A DNA stretch of 64,000 nucleotides from Tigriopus japonicus (GCA_010645155.1 JAAGOF010000109.1:659141-723140); one strand, 5' to 3'; positions 25,001-38,620 are shown, numbered from the stretch's first letter. The notes: generated by a model from the letters alone, not told the origin. Program-made: numbers and translations.

Positions 25001-28000
25001 TAGTGTACATCCAGTGACTTCGCCATTTAGAAAGTGCATGTCCTCTCTCTGCCGCTAACAATGCGTTCCTCTCCCTCTTTTCGATCCCTTCTCCCAGCCT
25101 CTTCAATACCGACGAGGGCACGTGTGAGTCCGTGAGTGATACTAGTTCAACTCACAAGTACTCTGGCCGTCGAGGACGGCCTTCTAAAGTCGCTCATTAA
25201 AGAGGATCTGAGGCCGTATGTGTGTAAATGTATAAATGTGTGTATGTGTCCTCTTCTCGTATGAAACAGAGAGGGAGAGAGATGCAGTCGGTCAGGTCGG
25301 AGTATTGGTAGCGCTGCAACTAGTATGTGATGATGATGTCGGCGACGGCTGGAACAGGCTTTCCAACATTCCTTACCGGCCGCACAGAAAGAGGTTATTC
25401 TCCTATTCTTTCCCCTCTCCTGGTTGAGTACTCTTCACTTCCTCATCAACTTTTGGAGGGACCAAGAACCGGCTGGGAAAAGAGTAGCATCGTCGGCGGA
25501 GGGTAGCCCCACTTACTTGTTCCTTCGTTCCTGCTTGATTTGGGACGAACCAGTCCGAACTATTGAGAGAGAGAGAGCGTAAGAGGGAAAGACACGGTAT
25601 TAGCAGTTAGCACGTCGCACCTCTCCCTATTCGTTCTCTGGTCGACCTCCGGGCTCTGTTTGCCTCTTCCGTAGCCTTGGATTGGCCCGGCCTCGAGGAT
25701 CCAAATTGCCTGCACAATGAGCGTGCTTGAAGAGAAAGAAGACAAGTATGTAGTAGAGAAGAGAAAAGGTCGAGACGGCCTCTTCTTCTTCTCCTCCTCC
25801 TCTTGGTCTTTCTCCGTCCTCGTCGTCCACTCATCCTCCTCCTCCTCTTCGTCCTCCTTCTCCTCCCTCTGCTTCTTATCCTCGGCGTTCTCCTCGTTGT
25901 TGAGACGCCCACCGTTGTTGCTCTCAAATGTGAAATGGCTCGAGTGGAGGCAGTGGCATGGATTGCTCAGCAGCAGCAGGAGTCGAAGCAACCAAAGACT
26001 TGCCTAATGTGATAAGGAAGAAAAAGACTTCAATATGACCAAAGATTGGCAGAGTATTTGTGTGTGTCATTAGTGAAAAAGGTTTTAAAATCGCGCATGG
26101 CCAACAGTAAGACGGTAAGACCCTCTTGGAATCCCATTTGACCCGGGAAACACGCTCAAATTCCCAATTTCGATCGGGTGGCAAGGCTATTTTCTGGTCC
26201 ACAAGTTTTCCACCAAAAAAGCTGCCGCCTACTGCTCGGGAATAGATATGAGAAGAGAACACCAAGAAAGAACAAGTTGCATCCAATCTTTCAACACGAA
26301 ATGATTGTGTACTCATTCAAGACATACTTGGCAGTTCTTGAACTGAAAAAAGGACCTTTGGAAAGGATTTTCGCAACTCCCTTTTCGGTTTCTCTTGCCT
26401 GCAAAATGTCTCAGCATGTTTTGTTGAAGTTGATCTCGGTGAATGGAACGTCTTTCCAACCAACGTGGACTCCCTACAGATCGAGCTTGTCCCAAAATTG
26501 TGTCCATAAGGCAATAACCAGACCTTCATTCTAATTCTCAATCAATGGAATTTTGATTGCTTGATCCTGGGAGTTGGCCAACTCGTGGGAAGTTTCCAAT
26601 GAAAGATATCAATGTACTTGAGCCATTGCCATCCATTCCAAGACTTCATCAAACCGTTCTACTCAATGGACTTCGTTTCGGTTTCTCAGGAGTCTCATTT
26701 GATTCCAATTTCAATCCTAATTTGCTTCAGTTTTCATTTCAAAATCTCATAACCTCCTATCAAAAATTGATATTTCTCTAAGCGAATCGAATGGACTCTT
26801 TTTTGGTCCAACCAATCGGACATTAAAACAATGCTCCAACCATACCAACTGATCCTTTGGAGCTTTGTTTTACGGCGGATATTTGAGGCAATGAAATTCA
26901 GCACTTCCTTTTGGAAGTCCCTCTGTCTCGAGATATTCAGGAGGTTCTGGCCAAGACATTCGGGCTTGGATGTAACTCGATATGGACTCCAGGGAAACAG
27001 ATATTGTAGCTCAAATAAACAAATCACAAAGACTCTCAGTGGGCATTTCCACGGAGAATGAGAGGGCGAGAGAGGAGAACAAAATAAGAAGTGAGAGAAA
27101 ATAAAAGATCGACTAGGACAAGATTTAGTCCATACTCGTGGTCAAGATTGACCCATGCTCTCTAGTAGTAACACTTTTGTAATCCGAGAGTTTTACTTGC
27201 ACATATTTGAACAAGTTTCCAATGAAAAATGCAGTTTCATGTCAAGCTGTATTTTTTGACCGACTCTTGGTTATGTACGCTCTTCTAAACATTGATATTG
27301 AGGATACGTATCAGCCAATTGATTTAGAAGGTTTTACTTTGAAAATCCTCCAGTGAAAAAGGATCGTTTCGTGGGTAAAAAAATAAAAGAAAGAGTACAT
27401 TCAACTTTTTGGCAATTGAAGACCCTTTCAAAGTTCGTGATTCAATTAGTTTGTCATGTCAATGATCGGAAAAGAACCTTAGAGCCGAAATTTCAGATTT
27501 TGAAAACGTATGTTGAATCAATGTAAAAGGATTGAAATGTTTTCTCCGCCTACAAATTCATCGACCTAGCTCATACATTTCATTACTTATTAGAAAGAGA
27601 CGGACAAAGACTACCTTTCCGATCAAGGGGCATGACAGGTTCATTAGAAAAGCATCTCTTGGATCGTTCCTCTCAATGGGCGACCTCCTTAACGCCAGAG
27701 TTCCAAAGAGGTTCCGATTCTTTGCTTGTCTGGAATCTACACACCCTTCAATCTTCGTAATGTGTTTTGGTTCATAAAGCGATGGAATCCTAATTGACTC
27801 ACATTCTCTTTGTCCCATGGGATAAACAAGCGCCATCTCATGTACTGTATTACGTGGTGTGGAGACTATTTAGGGGTTGACTATCGACGACATGCCATCG
27901 TTTCTAGCAGCAATCGAGACGATTAATCGTTTGACTGGAAAGCAGACGTTGGCTCAGTTGGGGCTCCTTGTTCTTAGGCTTGAGCGATTTCTTCATGGGG

Positions 28001-28917
28001 AACAATCCTTAACTACATACCTACTACAGCCAAGACCTCTTAATCAATGAATACAGCAGATACACGATGCGTTGTTGGAACATGATCCGAGCCCTTGATT
28101 TGAATAGGAATCGAGGGGAGCGGAAAGTACATGCCTCCATTCAGCTTACTCCCATTATGGGAGTAGCAAGCATACTAAGCCAGACTAAGCGCACGATGAA
28201 TAGATTAATGGACTCGCAAGTTGCAAGAACACCCACCAATATAACTTCGGAATGACATCGAGGATGTAACAAAGGTGCCAAAGAAAAGACGACACTTCAA
28301 TCTGAGATGAATTGCGAAGCAGAGTGGGCCCAAACGATATTTATATCTCGTCTGAGGCGTCTTGCAAACCGGCTCCGGTTCTTTTCCAATGGAAAAAAGG
28401 AGTTAGATACAAGCTTATGTTTATATTTAGCTATCCTGACAGGCCAGTATTGGGATTTTGTGAACACAAATCTCATTATTCAAAGATGTTCTTTTGCTTT
28501 TGTTTTGCTAAGCTTGATGGCACTTACCATTGTCTTAGCGAGTCCGAAACATCATTACACTTTGTCTGTGTTCTTTGGCCTATCTTCGAGCTATTTGCAG
28601 GGACGAATCAGATTGACTAAGAAATAGCTCCATTTCTGAACAAACGCTACGAGATAATGTAATTGAACAAACTCCGCATTGTGAATCTTCCTGACTTTGA
28701 CTCTTGTCGAGTGTACTTCGAGTACAAAACTCTCGTTGCATTTCTTTCTAGGAATTACCTTCCTTTTTAAAAAGTATTTCAAGAACTTGGGCACTAGAAA
28801 TATGGTAGAGTGAATAAGATAATTGAATTTCTTTGAATCATGTTGTATCCATCATCCTAGGAAATACCTGGGGAGAATGCTTTTGGTACCTAGAAAACGG
28901 TAAATCCAGGTCCTGAG
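22010..28917. other. Long stretch without a recognisable gene
   Basis: No ORF here matches a family I know. Visible items are a GA dinucleotide run near 25562..25576 and the polypyrimidine tract described separately. The reading 24064..24228 on the plus strand looks protein-like (ESVTAAEVKRAIRRVIYGR, then a helical ALVLDLLERKKEI and stop). It has no clear start or acceptor, so I do not call it a gene. Distal exons or promoters of genes outside the window could lie here. Confidence 0.4.
25781..25905 (+). repeat. Imperfect CTC/TCC polypyrimidine tract
   Basis: About 120 bases are nearly all C and T on the plus strand, made of CTC, TCC and TTC triplets with short breaks. Several frames on both strands stay open across it: Glu/Lys-rich or Arg-rich on the minus strand, Leu-rich or Ser-rich on the plus. 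The triplet composition explains this. I read it as low-complexity DNA, possibly promoter-proximal, not as coding sequence. Confidence 0.7.
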
Positions 28918-30101
28918 CTATGATGCTAACATCCCTAACGCTCTGCTTAGTGTATGTCGTGACATTTGTCTCCCTTCTGATATTTCAGGTTGGCCCTCTC
29001 TTATATGAGGTTGATTGCCACCGTCGTCACAGCCGCAGACTAGGTAGAAGAGGGCCGTTAAACACATTGGAAACACGGCTCCACGCCGCCAGTCACAATA
29101 GCAACAACTCACTCCTCGCTGTTCTGGCCGATCAATTTGAAGTTGTAATTCCGCCAATGAGCCTCGACGACGCCGTGCATTGGTTGCCCGTTGTTGCCGT
29201 AGCCCAAGAACTCCAGTCCAGTCGACACCATCGCCGCCGTCGTCGCCGTCGGAACTTGCCGCCCGTGGTTGGCCCTGTCGATATTGTTGTCGCTCCTGGA
29301 GTAGTGAGGAGTGACTTGCCCTAGATCGAAACCTTAATCTTAGGATATCATCTCCGACCTTGGTCGAGTTCTTCATCTGCGAGGAGACGAGGAGCGACCG
29401 GGCGAGATAGGCAACACATCTGAATATCACTACATCCATCACTATTCTTGCAACTATCATTCCTTGAAGGACGGCGGCATCACAACTATCCGGTTCAGGC
29501 ACATCAAGAATAAGACCAAGAGCGACAGACAGAGTAGCGACAGTAGGGACGACACCAACGGGTTAACAATTGGCACACTTTGCGACAAACGGGGCAACTG
29601 TTAATGATCTGAGAACAACAACACAGTCTCTCGAAGAGACAAAAAGACAAATAAGTTGGCACGGCTCTCATCCGTTTCCTTCTTTTCTACAAGCATCAAG
29701 ACCACGACGGAGGCTAGGGACTGAGACTACAATATCATTGTCATTACTGTGAAGATTATCAGTCGATCAAGAGCTGCAACTGGGGAGGGATCATCCTAAG
29801 CACACGTTATTTTAGCTAGTAAGCTATCAATATCCACAAGAAAGCGATGCATCCAAGAGAATTGGCAGTCTCAACCCATGTTGTTCCAGCCAATCCAATG
29901 AGCAACCGCCAATTGGAAGTGCTTCGATCCACCTCCACATCCTTGACCGTTGTCTCCATGGCATGGTGCCCCTTGTATACCGACGGCTAAGACCCAACGC
30001 CAACACCCAAGCGACGACCCAGCCAGTCAACCCGACGGGCAGAGGCGTGTCCCCATTGCGACACGCCCAGATTTGCTCCCCTTGTGTCCATCCAACCCAG
30101 T

Positions 30102-33100
30102 ATGGACAAGGGGTCTTCCTCCATTCGCTATGATAACATCACTAGTAACACTGCTCCGCAAGTTGCCGCTCCCGCCACCACCACAACTGCAACAACAGCT
30201 ATCGCCGCTGCCACTGCTGTTGTCAGCCCAGTCTGCTCCATCATCGTCACCACGAATACCACCACCACAACTATATCAGCCACCCCTGCTGTTGCCGGCA
30301 TCACTGTTGATCAGTCCAATGCTCCCCCAACAGGGCGACCCAGTTCAGCCTCCGCGGCGGTTCACACCACAACCGCCACCACCTCTGCACCGGTCACCAC
30401 AACCACCGTTGCCATTCCCAGCCATCATCCAGCGTCCTCCTCCTCCGCCTCCGCCTCAACCAACATGCCGGCCTCGTCCACAACATCATTGGTCACGTCC
30501 TCATCGTCGGCGACATCGACCTCCAACAAAAACATATCGTTTCGCCCTGCTGTGTTCGACAAGGTATGCACCATCCCCTTGATCTAAGATGACTTCAAAT
30601 GCAATCAATCTAACAATGTTTATGTCTCTTTTCTTTCCAGCTTGAACAACTTGTCAAAGACATGCAAGATGACCGTCATGGCGTCCCGGTTAGGAGCCAA
30701 AAGCTATTCTTAACATCCATTCCAGCGGCTTTTATGGGTAAGTTTTCAATTACTATCACCTTGGCTCTCGAAAACCCTTGTGCGCTATAGAAAACACTTT
30801 GGCATGAGACTATCTTCAATTTACAAATGGCATTTCTGGGTGTGTTCGTGGAAGTTCTTAGAATATTCACGTTGGGGAATTATTTTGTTTACATTTATTT
30901 CTTCTTCAATAGTCCAATGGGTTAAGTGCTCAAGTGTTTGTAAATCTTCATTCAAGAGCCAAATTTTCTTGAGTGGCATTCTTCTGCGATAAACAACTCA
31001 AACTGGCCCCTTGTTCAAAAAGAAGTCTGCAAATACTGAATACAGATAATTCCATTGCTAAATTGTTATTAAGAATTATTGTTTCTTGTTTTTAGGGTAT
31101 GATTTGATCGAGTGGCTTATGGATCGATTAAGCATCGAAGATTCACGTAAGTCGGAATTTATTCTTAATTAAGTGTTTAACTGCAGTTTTTTTGATTTTT
31201 TATGAGAAATTATGTCATAAAAATATTTACAGAAATTCTTTGGGGTGGTTTGAAAAAGTTCCCAAATTTCTTAGTGGCCAAGTTTTTAGAAAGAGAAACC
31301 GCGTCTTCTAGTTCACTTTGGCACGGTTTAGAGGGGGAATGGTTTCATCATGCCTCGAAAAGAATAAGTAAGGGATAAGGCCTTCACAAACAGAGCGTTT
31401 ATACCTTGATGGTCGCAAAAACACTTTGGGAACAAGTTTTCTAAGATGTGTAGTGCTTGTCGAAGTTTCGTCTCGTCAAACAAACTCTTGGTTGTAATTT
31501 GATACATACCAGACCAAATATTGATTTTCGACCTTTCCCAATACTGTAGGAAAAAGCACCAGCCAACGACGACGTGGCTCAAAATTATGTCTTCCCCCTT
31601 CTGTCCAAGGCTAACTTACTCCTACAAAGCTAAAAGCTTTGAAAGAGACAACCAGAAATTTGGAAAAAACAGCTAAAGAAATCATCTCTTTAAAAGCCAA
31701 GAAGCACTGAATTTCCTGGAGTGGGAGGCTAGTGATGAGAGTTGTGATGTCCAGTAGAATCAAATTAATTGTGCTCTTTTGCCATTGAGACCGTGCTTGG
31801 GTTGGGTAGATTTCGTATTTCAATTTTCAGAGGATTAAGCGAATGACGAGTGGAGTGAAAAGTTATGAATTCTCAAACTTTGTGCAAAAGAAAGCAGAGA
31901 ACAAAAAGCTGGCCCTTTTTGTGCCAAAACAACGACCAGAAAATGGGGTAGGTGGGATTTGCACTGAGATTTGAGAGAGCATTAGGTTTAAGTGGGACGT
32001 TCGATTGAGCTAAAAATTGAATAATTTAGTCTACCCATCGCAATCAAGGTCTCATTGGCAGAAGTCCATGACTGATTTGTCCCACCAAGAAATCATGATT
32101 CTCATCACTGGCCTCACCCTCCAGGAAATTCAGTGCTTTTTGTGATAGCCCAACAAAGTTGATAGAATTTGCCAAATACACAAAGATGAATGAACCTTTG
32201 CCCTTCATAAAAAACTAGGGCGTATGTTAAAACTTTTTCAACGTGTCCTTCCATTCCGATGTTTATTTTTACCCTCGTTTTATTCCTTCTACCTTAGAGG
32301 TTTAAACATGGAACCCTTTCCAATCAGAGGGTGCACAATGACTTTAATATTGTCTCACGATTGGCTGAATTTGCTCAAAATTGTTTTTTTTTCTTACCGC
32401 AAGCCGTATGATTCAATATGGGGTGGAAATCTTTCAAGCCTCTAAATATTTGACGCCACTTAAAAAAGTATTCTCCTTTCAGTGGAGGCCGTTCATCTGG
32501 CCAACCTTCTTTGTCAGTTTGGGTATTACTTTCCCGTGAATGAACTCAAGAATCTGATTGTGAAGGATGACAGCTCTCTCTATCGATTTCAAGTAAGTTT
32601 GGAACCATCGGCACCATTTCTCTCTCGTCTTTTGATGCATGGTTTCTCAATTTTCTCGTTTTTTCCAGACACCCTATTATTGGCCTTCGCAACATCATAC
32701 ACCGGACAACATCGAGTACGCCATATACTTAGCCAAGCGATCTCAAAGAAACAAGCAAAAACATGGGCTTGAGGACTACGAAGTGGTAAGTTCAGTGTGA
32801 CCAAGTCTTAACATGGCAATTTCAACCAATTTGGAGCTCATTATAGGAGGCTTACAACAATCTGAAAAAGATCCTGGCTAGCAAATGGGACTTTGTTACG
32901 ATGCAAGCAGAGGAACAAGTGAAAATCAACAAAGATCGCAAAAAGGGAGAGAAGATCGTGACCGACAGTCAAGAAAAAGCGTATTGGAGGGTGTACCGTC
33001 CTCCCCCTGGCTTTACTACCGTGGTCGAATCGTCTCCAGTTCCAACGCGAGAGCAACGAATCAAGGCCAGGAGTCGAACCCGAGAGCATTTGACCGAGGA

Positions 33101-35541
33101 GCTCGAGTTCTTAAGGAATTATTGCGCCACAAGCCGGACAAAAGTGTCAGTGGTTGTAGAGAGCCTAATTGATCATACCGATGTGTTCTGTGAGTTCGAC
33201 GCCATCCTCAACGGGGTTGGTCCTTCGAACCCCTGGATCACAGATGATCAGACTTATTGGATGCTGAACATGCCATTGTAAGAAGATTTGAAACACTCAT
33301 ACAAAGGATAGGAAATCTCATTCGAATGTCATGTATTTTAATTGGCCTTTCAGTGCTGAATGTCCTACGGAAAAACGGGTGAGGAAGTGGTCCATTTCCT
33401 TGGAAGATCTAGCCATCGATCCTCTTGGTATTCAAGAGTTAATGTGCTTCATGAAGAGAGAGTATTCTCACGAAAATCTGCGATTTTGGCTCAGTGTTCA
33501 AGAACTGCGATGTGGCCCTGGTTCGGAAGCGAAGATCAAAAAGAAAGTCAAGGAGATCTGGGAGTAAGTTGCCCTTTAAAAAGGGAAAATCTTCAACTCG
33601 ATAAGGTGCCCCCTAATTGACTTTTAACCATTTTCAGCGAGTTCTTAGCCCCTGGTGCTAAAGCTGAGATCAACATCGACAGCAAGACAATGGAGGCCAC
33701 ACGTCAGTCCATGAAGACCCCTAGTCGTTATGTGTACGAAGAGGCTGCCGAGCATGTCTACACGTTGCTACTTAAGAAAGATTGCTACCCGAGGTTTGTG
33801 AGGTCTGATCACTACAAAGCACTTATGGCCAATTCCATCAATCCCGGCAATCAAAAGAAAAGGTGAATGATGAGATGATGATTTTTGATCCATAAGCTTC
33901 ATCTGAAAATGATCGTTAATTCGATATTTCAGGTTTACGTTCACGTTCAATGTCAAGAAGAAACCTTCCATTCAACCACCCGGAGTGCAATCGGGGACAA
34001 CTTTGACACAGACGGGAACATCATCTAATCCAAGTATATGAAAAGAGATGAATTGTGGGAGACTTGAGCTAATCCTAACTAATCGTTCTCTTTTTCTCTT
34101 TCTCCCATACTCTCTCTCCAACCCAACAGAAATGACCTTTGAAGACTGCAATATTTTTGGTGCTGATGGCTCAGAAGATCCTACCTTGCAACATCAACAT
34201 ACGAGTAGTAGCAATCCAAATCTTACGTGCAACAGGTGAGTGCAATTTTTTTAATTCTATCTATGATCTCATCATTGGAGTATTAATGGCTTTGTTTTGT
34301 TGCATTCTAGTCGGGTTCCATCGCATGAGGCGGATGATTCAGTGTGTCCTTGGGAAATCACCAATGAACCACAACCAACTCCTTCAGGTCAAAGTTCTCA
34401 AGATGGTACAGGGGACGAAAATAGGAGTTCTACCCTTCCTAGACAATCCAATATATCTCCTCGAGGAGGACGGCTTAGTAGTACCTCAGACACCAACGCC
34501 TCGGCGGGCACATCGCCCAATCCCCACAGTTCGTCGTTAACCCATCAACGGTCAGCCTCGCCCCAATCTCAACATTCTCACAGTCATCGGACACGAGAGT
34601 TGACTCGTGAGTCCAGTCGCTCGTCTCGAAGTGGCAGGGGTACCAGTGGAGGGGTGGACACTACCTCAACCACGAGTAGCCATCATCATCGACACCATGA
34701 GCATTACCATCATCACGAACATCATCATGCCTCAAAGAGAGCCAAATCCAAAAGCAAGCGCAAAAAATCAAGGGGAAGCATGCGGCCCCAAGGAGCGGGC
34801 TCTACCGGGACCAGCACAGCCTCAACGGCGTGTGGCCCCGACAAAGAAAACCTGGGTCTGGCAACGACTGCGGAGATGTTGGCTGCAGGAACAGCAGCTC
34901 TTATGTCGACTGCAGCCGGTGAGGACTTGGCCAAACAACAGCCTAGCGAGATTCTCCTGGGATCAATAGCCATGGGAACAGCCGTGGCTACTGCCACCGC
35001 CTTGGTGACCAGTGATGCCGAGCTGACAGGCACCAGTACGATCACGACCAATGTGAGTAATACCATCATTAGCTCACGAAACTCACCTTTGATAACTTCG
35101 GTCTCGGTGGATCACACCTCGGCACCCTCGCAGACAAGCTCAAAATGCACACAGACAAAACTTGACGAACGAGGGGTGCCTCTCCCTGTGGTCTCTGGTC
35201 CGACAGGTCCTCCTTCCACGCTACTGCCCGTGTCACCATCTTCAAAACTAGTGGAACGAATGGAAGTGGAACCGGATGGCAATACCAATGCCCCAGTGAT
35301 ATCTTCTGAAGGGGGCCATTCACCTGGCCGGCCACGATCGTCTGGGCCAACTACTCGGCCCCACGGTCCAGTCTCGTCGCTCTCATTAGACATGCCCCCA
35401 AGTGATAGTGGACAGGCCCTGAATCCCGAGGGAATGACCTCGAAGAAAGTGGGTGAAGGAAATGGCGCCGCCTCTGGAGGGGCCACTGCGGGAGCCTCTT
35501 GGACCACCTCGACTGAGGTGTGCCCTTGGGAAGACGAGTAA
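30102..35541 (+). CDS. R7-family regulator of G-protein signalling (RGS9/RGS11-like), complete, 11 exons
   Basis: This GTPase activator for Gi/o alpha subunits should pair with Gbeta5 through its GGL domain and reach membranes through its DEP domain. Exons are 30102-30563, 30641-30737, 31096-31146, 32483-32592, 32669-32785, 32847-33277, 33354-33563, 33638-33862, 33933-34033, 34130-34235 and 34311-35541: 3141 nt, 1046 residues, every phase matching. Residues 1-154 are Thr/Ser/Ala-rich. The DEP domain (LEQLVKDMQDDRHGVPVRSQ to LYRFQTPYYWP) and the R7 homology region follow, then GGL (ending SNPWITDDQTYW) and RGS (SHENLRFWLSVQELR, EFLAPGAKAEINIDSKTMEAT, DCYPRFVRS). A tail of roughly 500 residues, rich in Ser, His and Thr, has CPWE motifs near its start and at its last residues (VCPWEDE). 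SNPWITDD and INIDSKTM favour RGS9/11 over RGS6/7. A GT at 35537 could allow further splicing; without it the stop is at 35541, with a possible polyA signal at 36902. 28918..30101 is probably 5' UTR and promoter. Confidence 0.94.
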
Positions 35542-38159
35542 GTAAACCACGCTGAGCTCAAGTGAGCATAAATCAGTTTCAATTCGTGACTTGCTGATCC
35601 TGACACAAACCATAACCTCTCATTGAAATGTTATGTGGGCAGAGTCGAAGTTACCGCTTTTGTTTAGTATTTCAACTGAGACTGGAATCTCAGAATTGGC
35701 TTGACCTTTGTGCGTCTGTTGCGTGCAATCGTCATATCAGTCAGTGGCTTCTCATATTATTTAGAGCAACAAACAACTTATCCATGAGAGACTTTCTGAA
35801 CTTTAAGAAGTCTTGCGTACATAGCGTACAGTATCGAGTATTTTCCTTGCGTGTATTCTAGATTAGGTGGGCTTTGTATTCCAAGTATTTCAGTTCATTT
35901 GCTGATAATTTACCCAAAGGAACAGGGGTTCCAAAGTCAACAATGTTAGTAGGCCTAATTTGAAGCTTAACGTGCGCACACTTTCGTAGTGATTACTCTA
36001 AATTCTGCAAGCAACTCAACTAACCTTATTCAATTGCCATTTTTACTGCACAACAAATTAACTCCGACCAAACTAATGCCCACCTATTGGTTTTGTTAGT
36101 TGGAGTGCTGCAGTCATTGCAATCAATAGCGCAACTTTACGATTATCACGTTATTGCTTACTTATTTATGAACACTTGAAGTGGCGGTGTTTCTACCAAT
36201 TCTTGCCTTCCTTCCCTCTTGCAGTACCCTTACACCAACTTGGCTCTAGCGTTTGCTTTGTGCTGCCTCTGCAATTTCCACAGCTTTACTTCTCCCACAC
36301 TAAGTGTCCTGCATTGATTTACCCGCCCATCTACTTCAACTACCCTCCACCCCACTATCTCTCTCTCGCTCTATCTCTTCTACCCCTTCACCCACCTAGT
36401 TGACTCTCATCTGAAATTGCGCACACTTTTTTGAGTTTTGGCGCAGAAGCAGCAGCAGCAGCAGCAATTCAATCCAAGGTAGGAGAGCCTCTACGGGCAA
36501 CCACCCAAACAACGAAACCACCAATTTGCCCGAAGGGTGGTTCAATTTTTGAATGTGTAGACCATGGTTTGAGTTTTCCAATTATTTCTCGAGTAGTTTT
36601 TTCTGGCACACCAAACACACACACGAGTTTTGGGTCTTAGTTCTCTTTCATTCAATTGTGTACCTCATTCCACACACAAAAAGCGACATTTCCACGTACT
36701 TTGATCACTTCTGTTTTGTGCTCCCTCCTTGCTGGATTGTTAATACAAAGCAATTGTTTTCTGTTCTTCAAACTTGCCCTGTTTTCGTTTTGGTTGGGTA
36801 TCTTCGGAGAAAGCCCTGACCAGGTTCAAGTTACAGTTTCGAATTCTATCATTATTTATTTTGCTGTTTGCTGCTGCTTACTTCATTCCTTGACTTCTTG
36901 GAATAAACATATAGCCTGTCCTTGGATGTTTAAATACACAATATGCTGATGTTAAACCAACAAGAGACAAGCTATGTTGATTATTGACTCCAACGTGCAG
37001 CCTGCTAATGGATTCCCTTTTTGTTAAATATTTTTTTTCTCTTACTTAAAATTATCTTTTTAGTTCATATCACCTGCAAACTAAGTGGGTGTAGAAATCG
37101 ATGTTCCCACAACTTTCCAACGTCTTCTAGCAAGTAGAATGTCGTAGAGTTGGATTTGATTCAAGTGGGCTACAAATAGCAATTACAAGTGTTTGCATCT
37201 TTCACGTTACTTGTGCATCAGCTCTATTAAACTTGGGTTCATAAACCTTCAAAAAACCCTGCCAAGACAGGTTGGGAAGATGGTTTCAACGAGTTTTCTG
37301 TGCTGTTGATGTCGTGGTAAGCCATTTCTTTTTCTTATTGAAAGTTTATCTTGGGGACAAGATAACGAAGAGAAAGAAAGGAGCTCTTGATCAGCTAATT
37401 CAGCTATGTGACCTGTGACCACTGTTGTACATAATAAGCACTTGTCTTGAATAGAGTCGCCAGTAGATAAATTGACTATATTAACCATTGAAATAGTGTT
37501 GAATCATTTCAGGGCTAATCAAAAGAAAGAGAGTCATCCTCCATTCGTGAAAACCTACGCTACTCTGGGATATCTATGAACCTTAAACAAGTCAGTTCAA
37601 CATCCAAAATCAACCCGCTTGGGAGAGTGTGCGATCCCCCACCAAAAGAATCAAATTCGGATGATAATAACAGCTTGTTTGGCAGTCTTGGCCGTTCGAC
37701 GAAATCAATACCGATAGCATCAGAACTTTCATGATCACGAACAAGTTTGGCGATGTTCTGGTCCCAAAATTCGACGCTCACTTCAACGTTTGATCTGTCT
37801 CTATTTCTCTTTCTTCGCCAAAACCAATGTTTTAATTCTTTTCATCAACCCCAACCGAGCAGTGTTTTGGTGGTCTCTCTGGATCCTTCAACTGCACTCT
37901 TTCGGCTATATTTCTCGGGAATAATTGGTTCTTCGGCCGGTTTTAGCGAAACCTCGAAAGTGTTTCAGGTAGTGGGGGACAATCCGATTCTCCCGTTTTC
38001 CTTTGGTCACAAAGAAGGCCATCGATCATCTTTATTTGAGATGATATCAGTGTTGTTGTCGTGGTGATGGCTAAAAAGACCGATTCTCTCTAACCTCTAT
38101 CTAAACGCAAAAATATCTTTGATAAAAACAAACGTGGTCAACGTGTTATTGTGACAGTG

Positions 38160-38620
38160 TTGCTATACGATTATCCTACTCCTTCTCCTACCACTACTAC
38201 TGCTACTTCTAAAACAACTGCAACAACTGCTATGACTCCTAATTTCCCTGCTTCTCAATCTATCATTACTTCGACTCTCTGACCTCAAGTATAAGAACGA
38301 TAAAACCAATTTCTTTTAAAGTTATGACTATCACAAATATTGCTATTTCTGCTGCTCCCACAACAGCCCCCCATCACACAAACTACTCCAACTTCTTCTA
38401 CTCCTAATACTTCAACTATTCGACTTCAACTTCAAGAACTATAGGAACTACTTCTTAAATTTTGACTTTGACGACTGCAACCACTGCAACATCAATAATG
38501 ACAACACAACTTAACTCTTAGTATTCGAGCTACAACTTTCACCGATCCTTACAACAACAGCTACAGAAACTTCTACTACAATTCTTCAACAACTCCCGTA
38601 CAAGAGTAACCCGAAAATGA
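38160..38620 (+). repeat. Degenerate ACN/CTA triplet-rich tract
   Basis: About 450 bp is dominated by loosely repeated ACT, ACA, CTA and CAA triplets, with strong A/C/T bias and little G on the plus strand. Read in one frame it gives Thr-rich stretches such as PTTTTATSKTTATTAMTP, repeatedly cut by stops. It could be decayed microsatellite DNA or a relic of a Thr/Ser-rich (mucin-like) coding repeat. I cannot decide which. Confidence 0.5.

Noticed and set aside
25560..25991. Glu/Lys-rich and Leu-rich ORFs on both strands
   Set aside because: The CTC/TCC polypyrimidine tract keeps several frames open; no conserved domain, start context or splice structure supports a gene.
28918..29502. Overlapping ORFs on both strands upstream of the RGS gene
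   Set aside because: The region is GC-richer and probably 5' UTR or promoter; neither frame shows a domain or joins the first coding exon.
30084..30101. Extension of the RGS protein to a GTG at 30084
   Set aside because: GTG is not a normal start in animals; the first in-frame ATG after the upstream stop at 29988 is 30102.
29950..30582. 210-codon Pro/Leu-rich ORF overlapping the first RGS exon
   Set aside because: It is a frame shadow of the Thr/Ser/Ala-rich coding sequence; only the frame starting at 30102 reaches the donor in phase with the DEP-domain exon.
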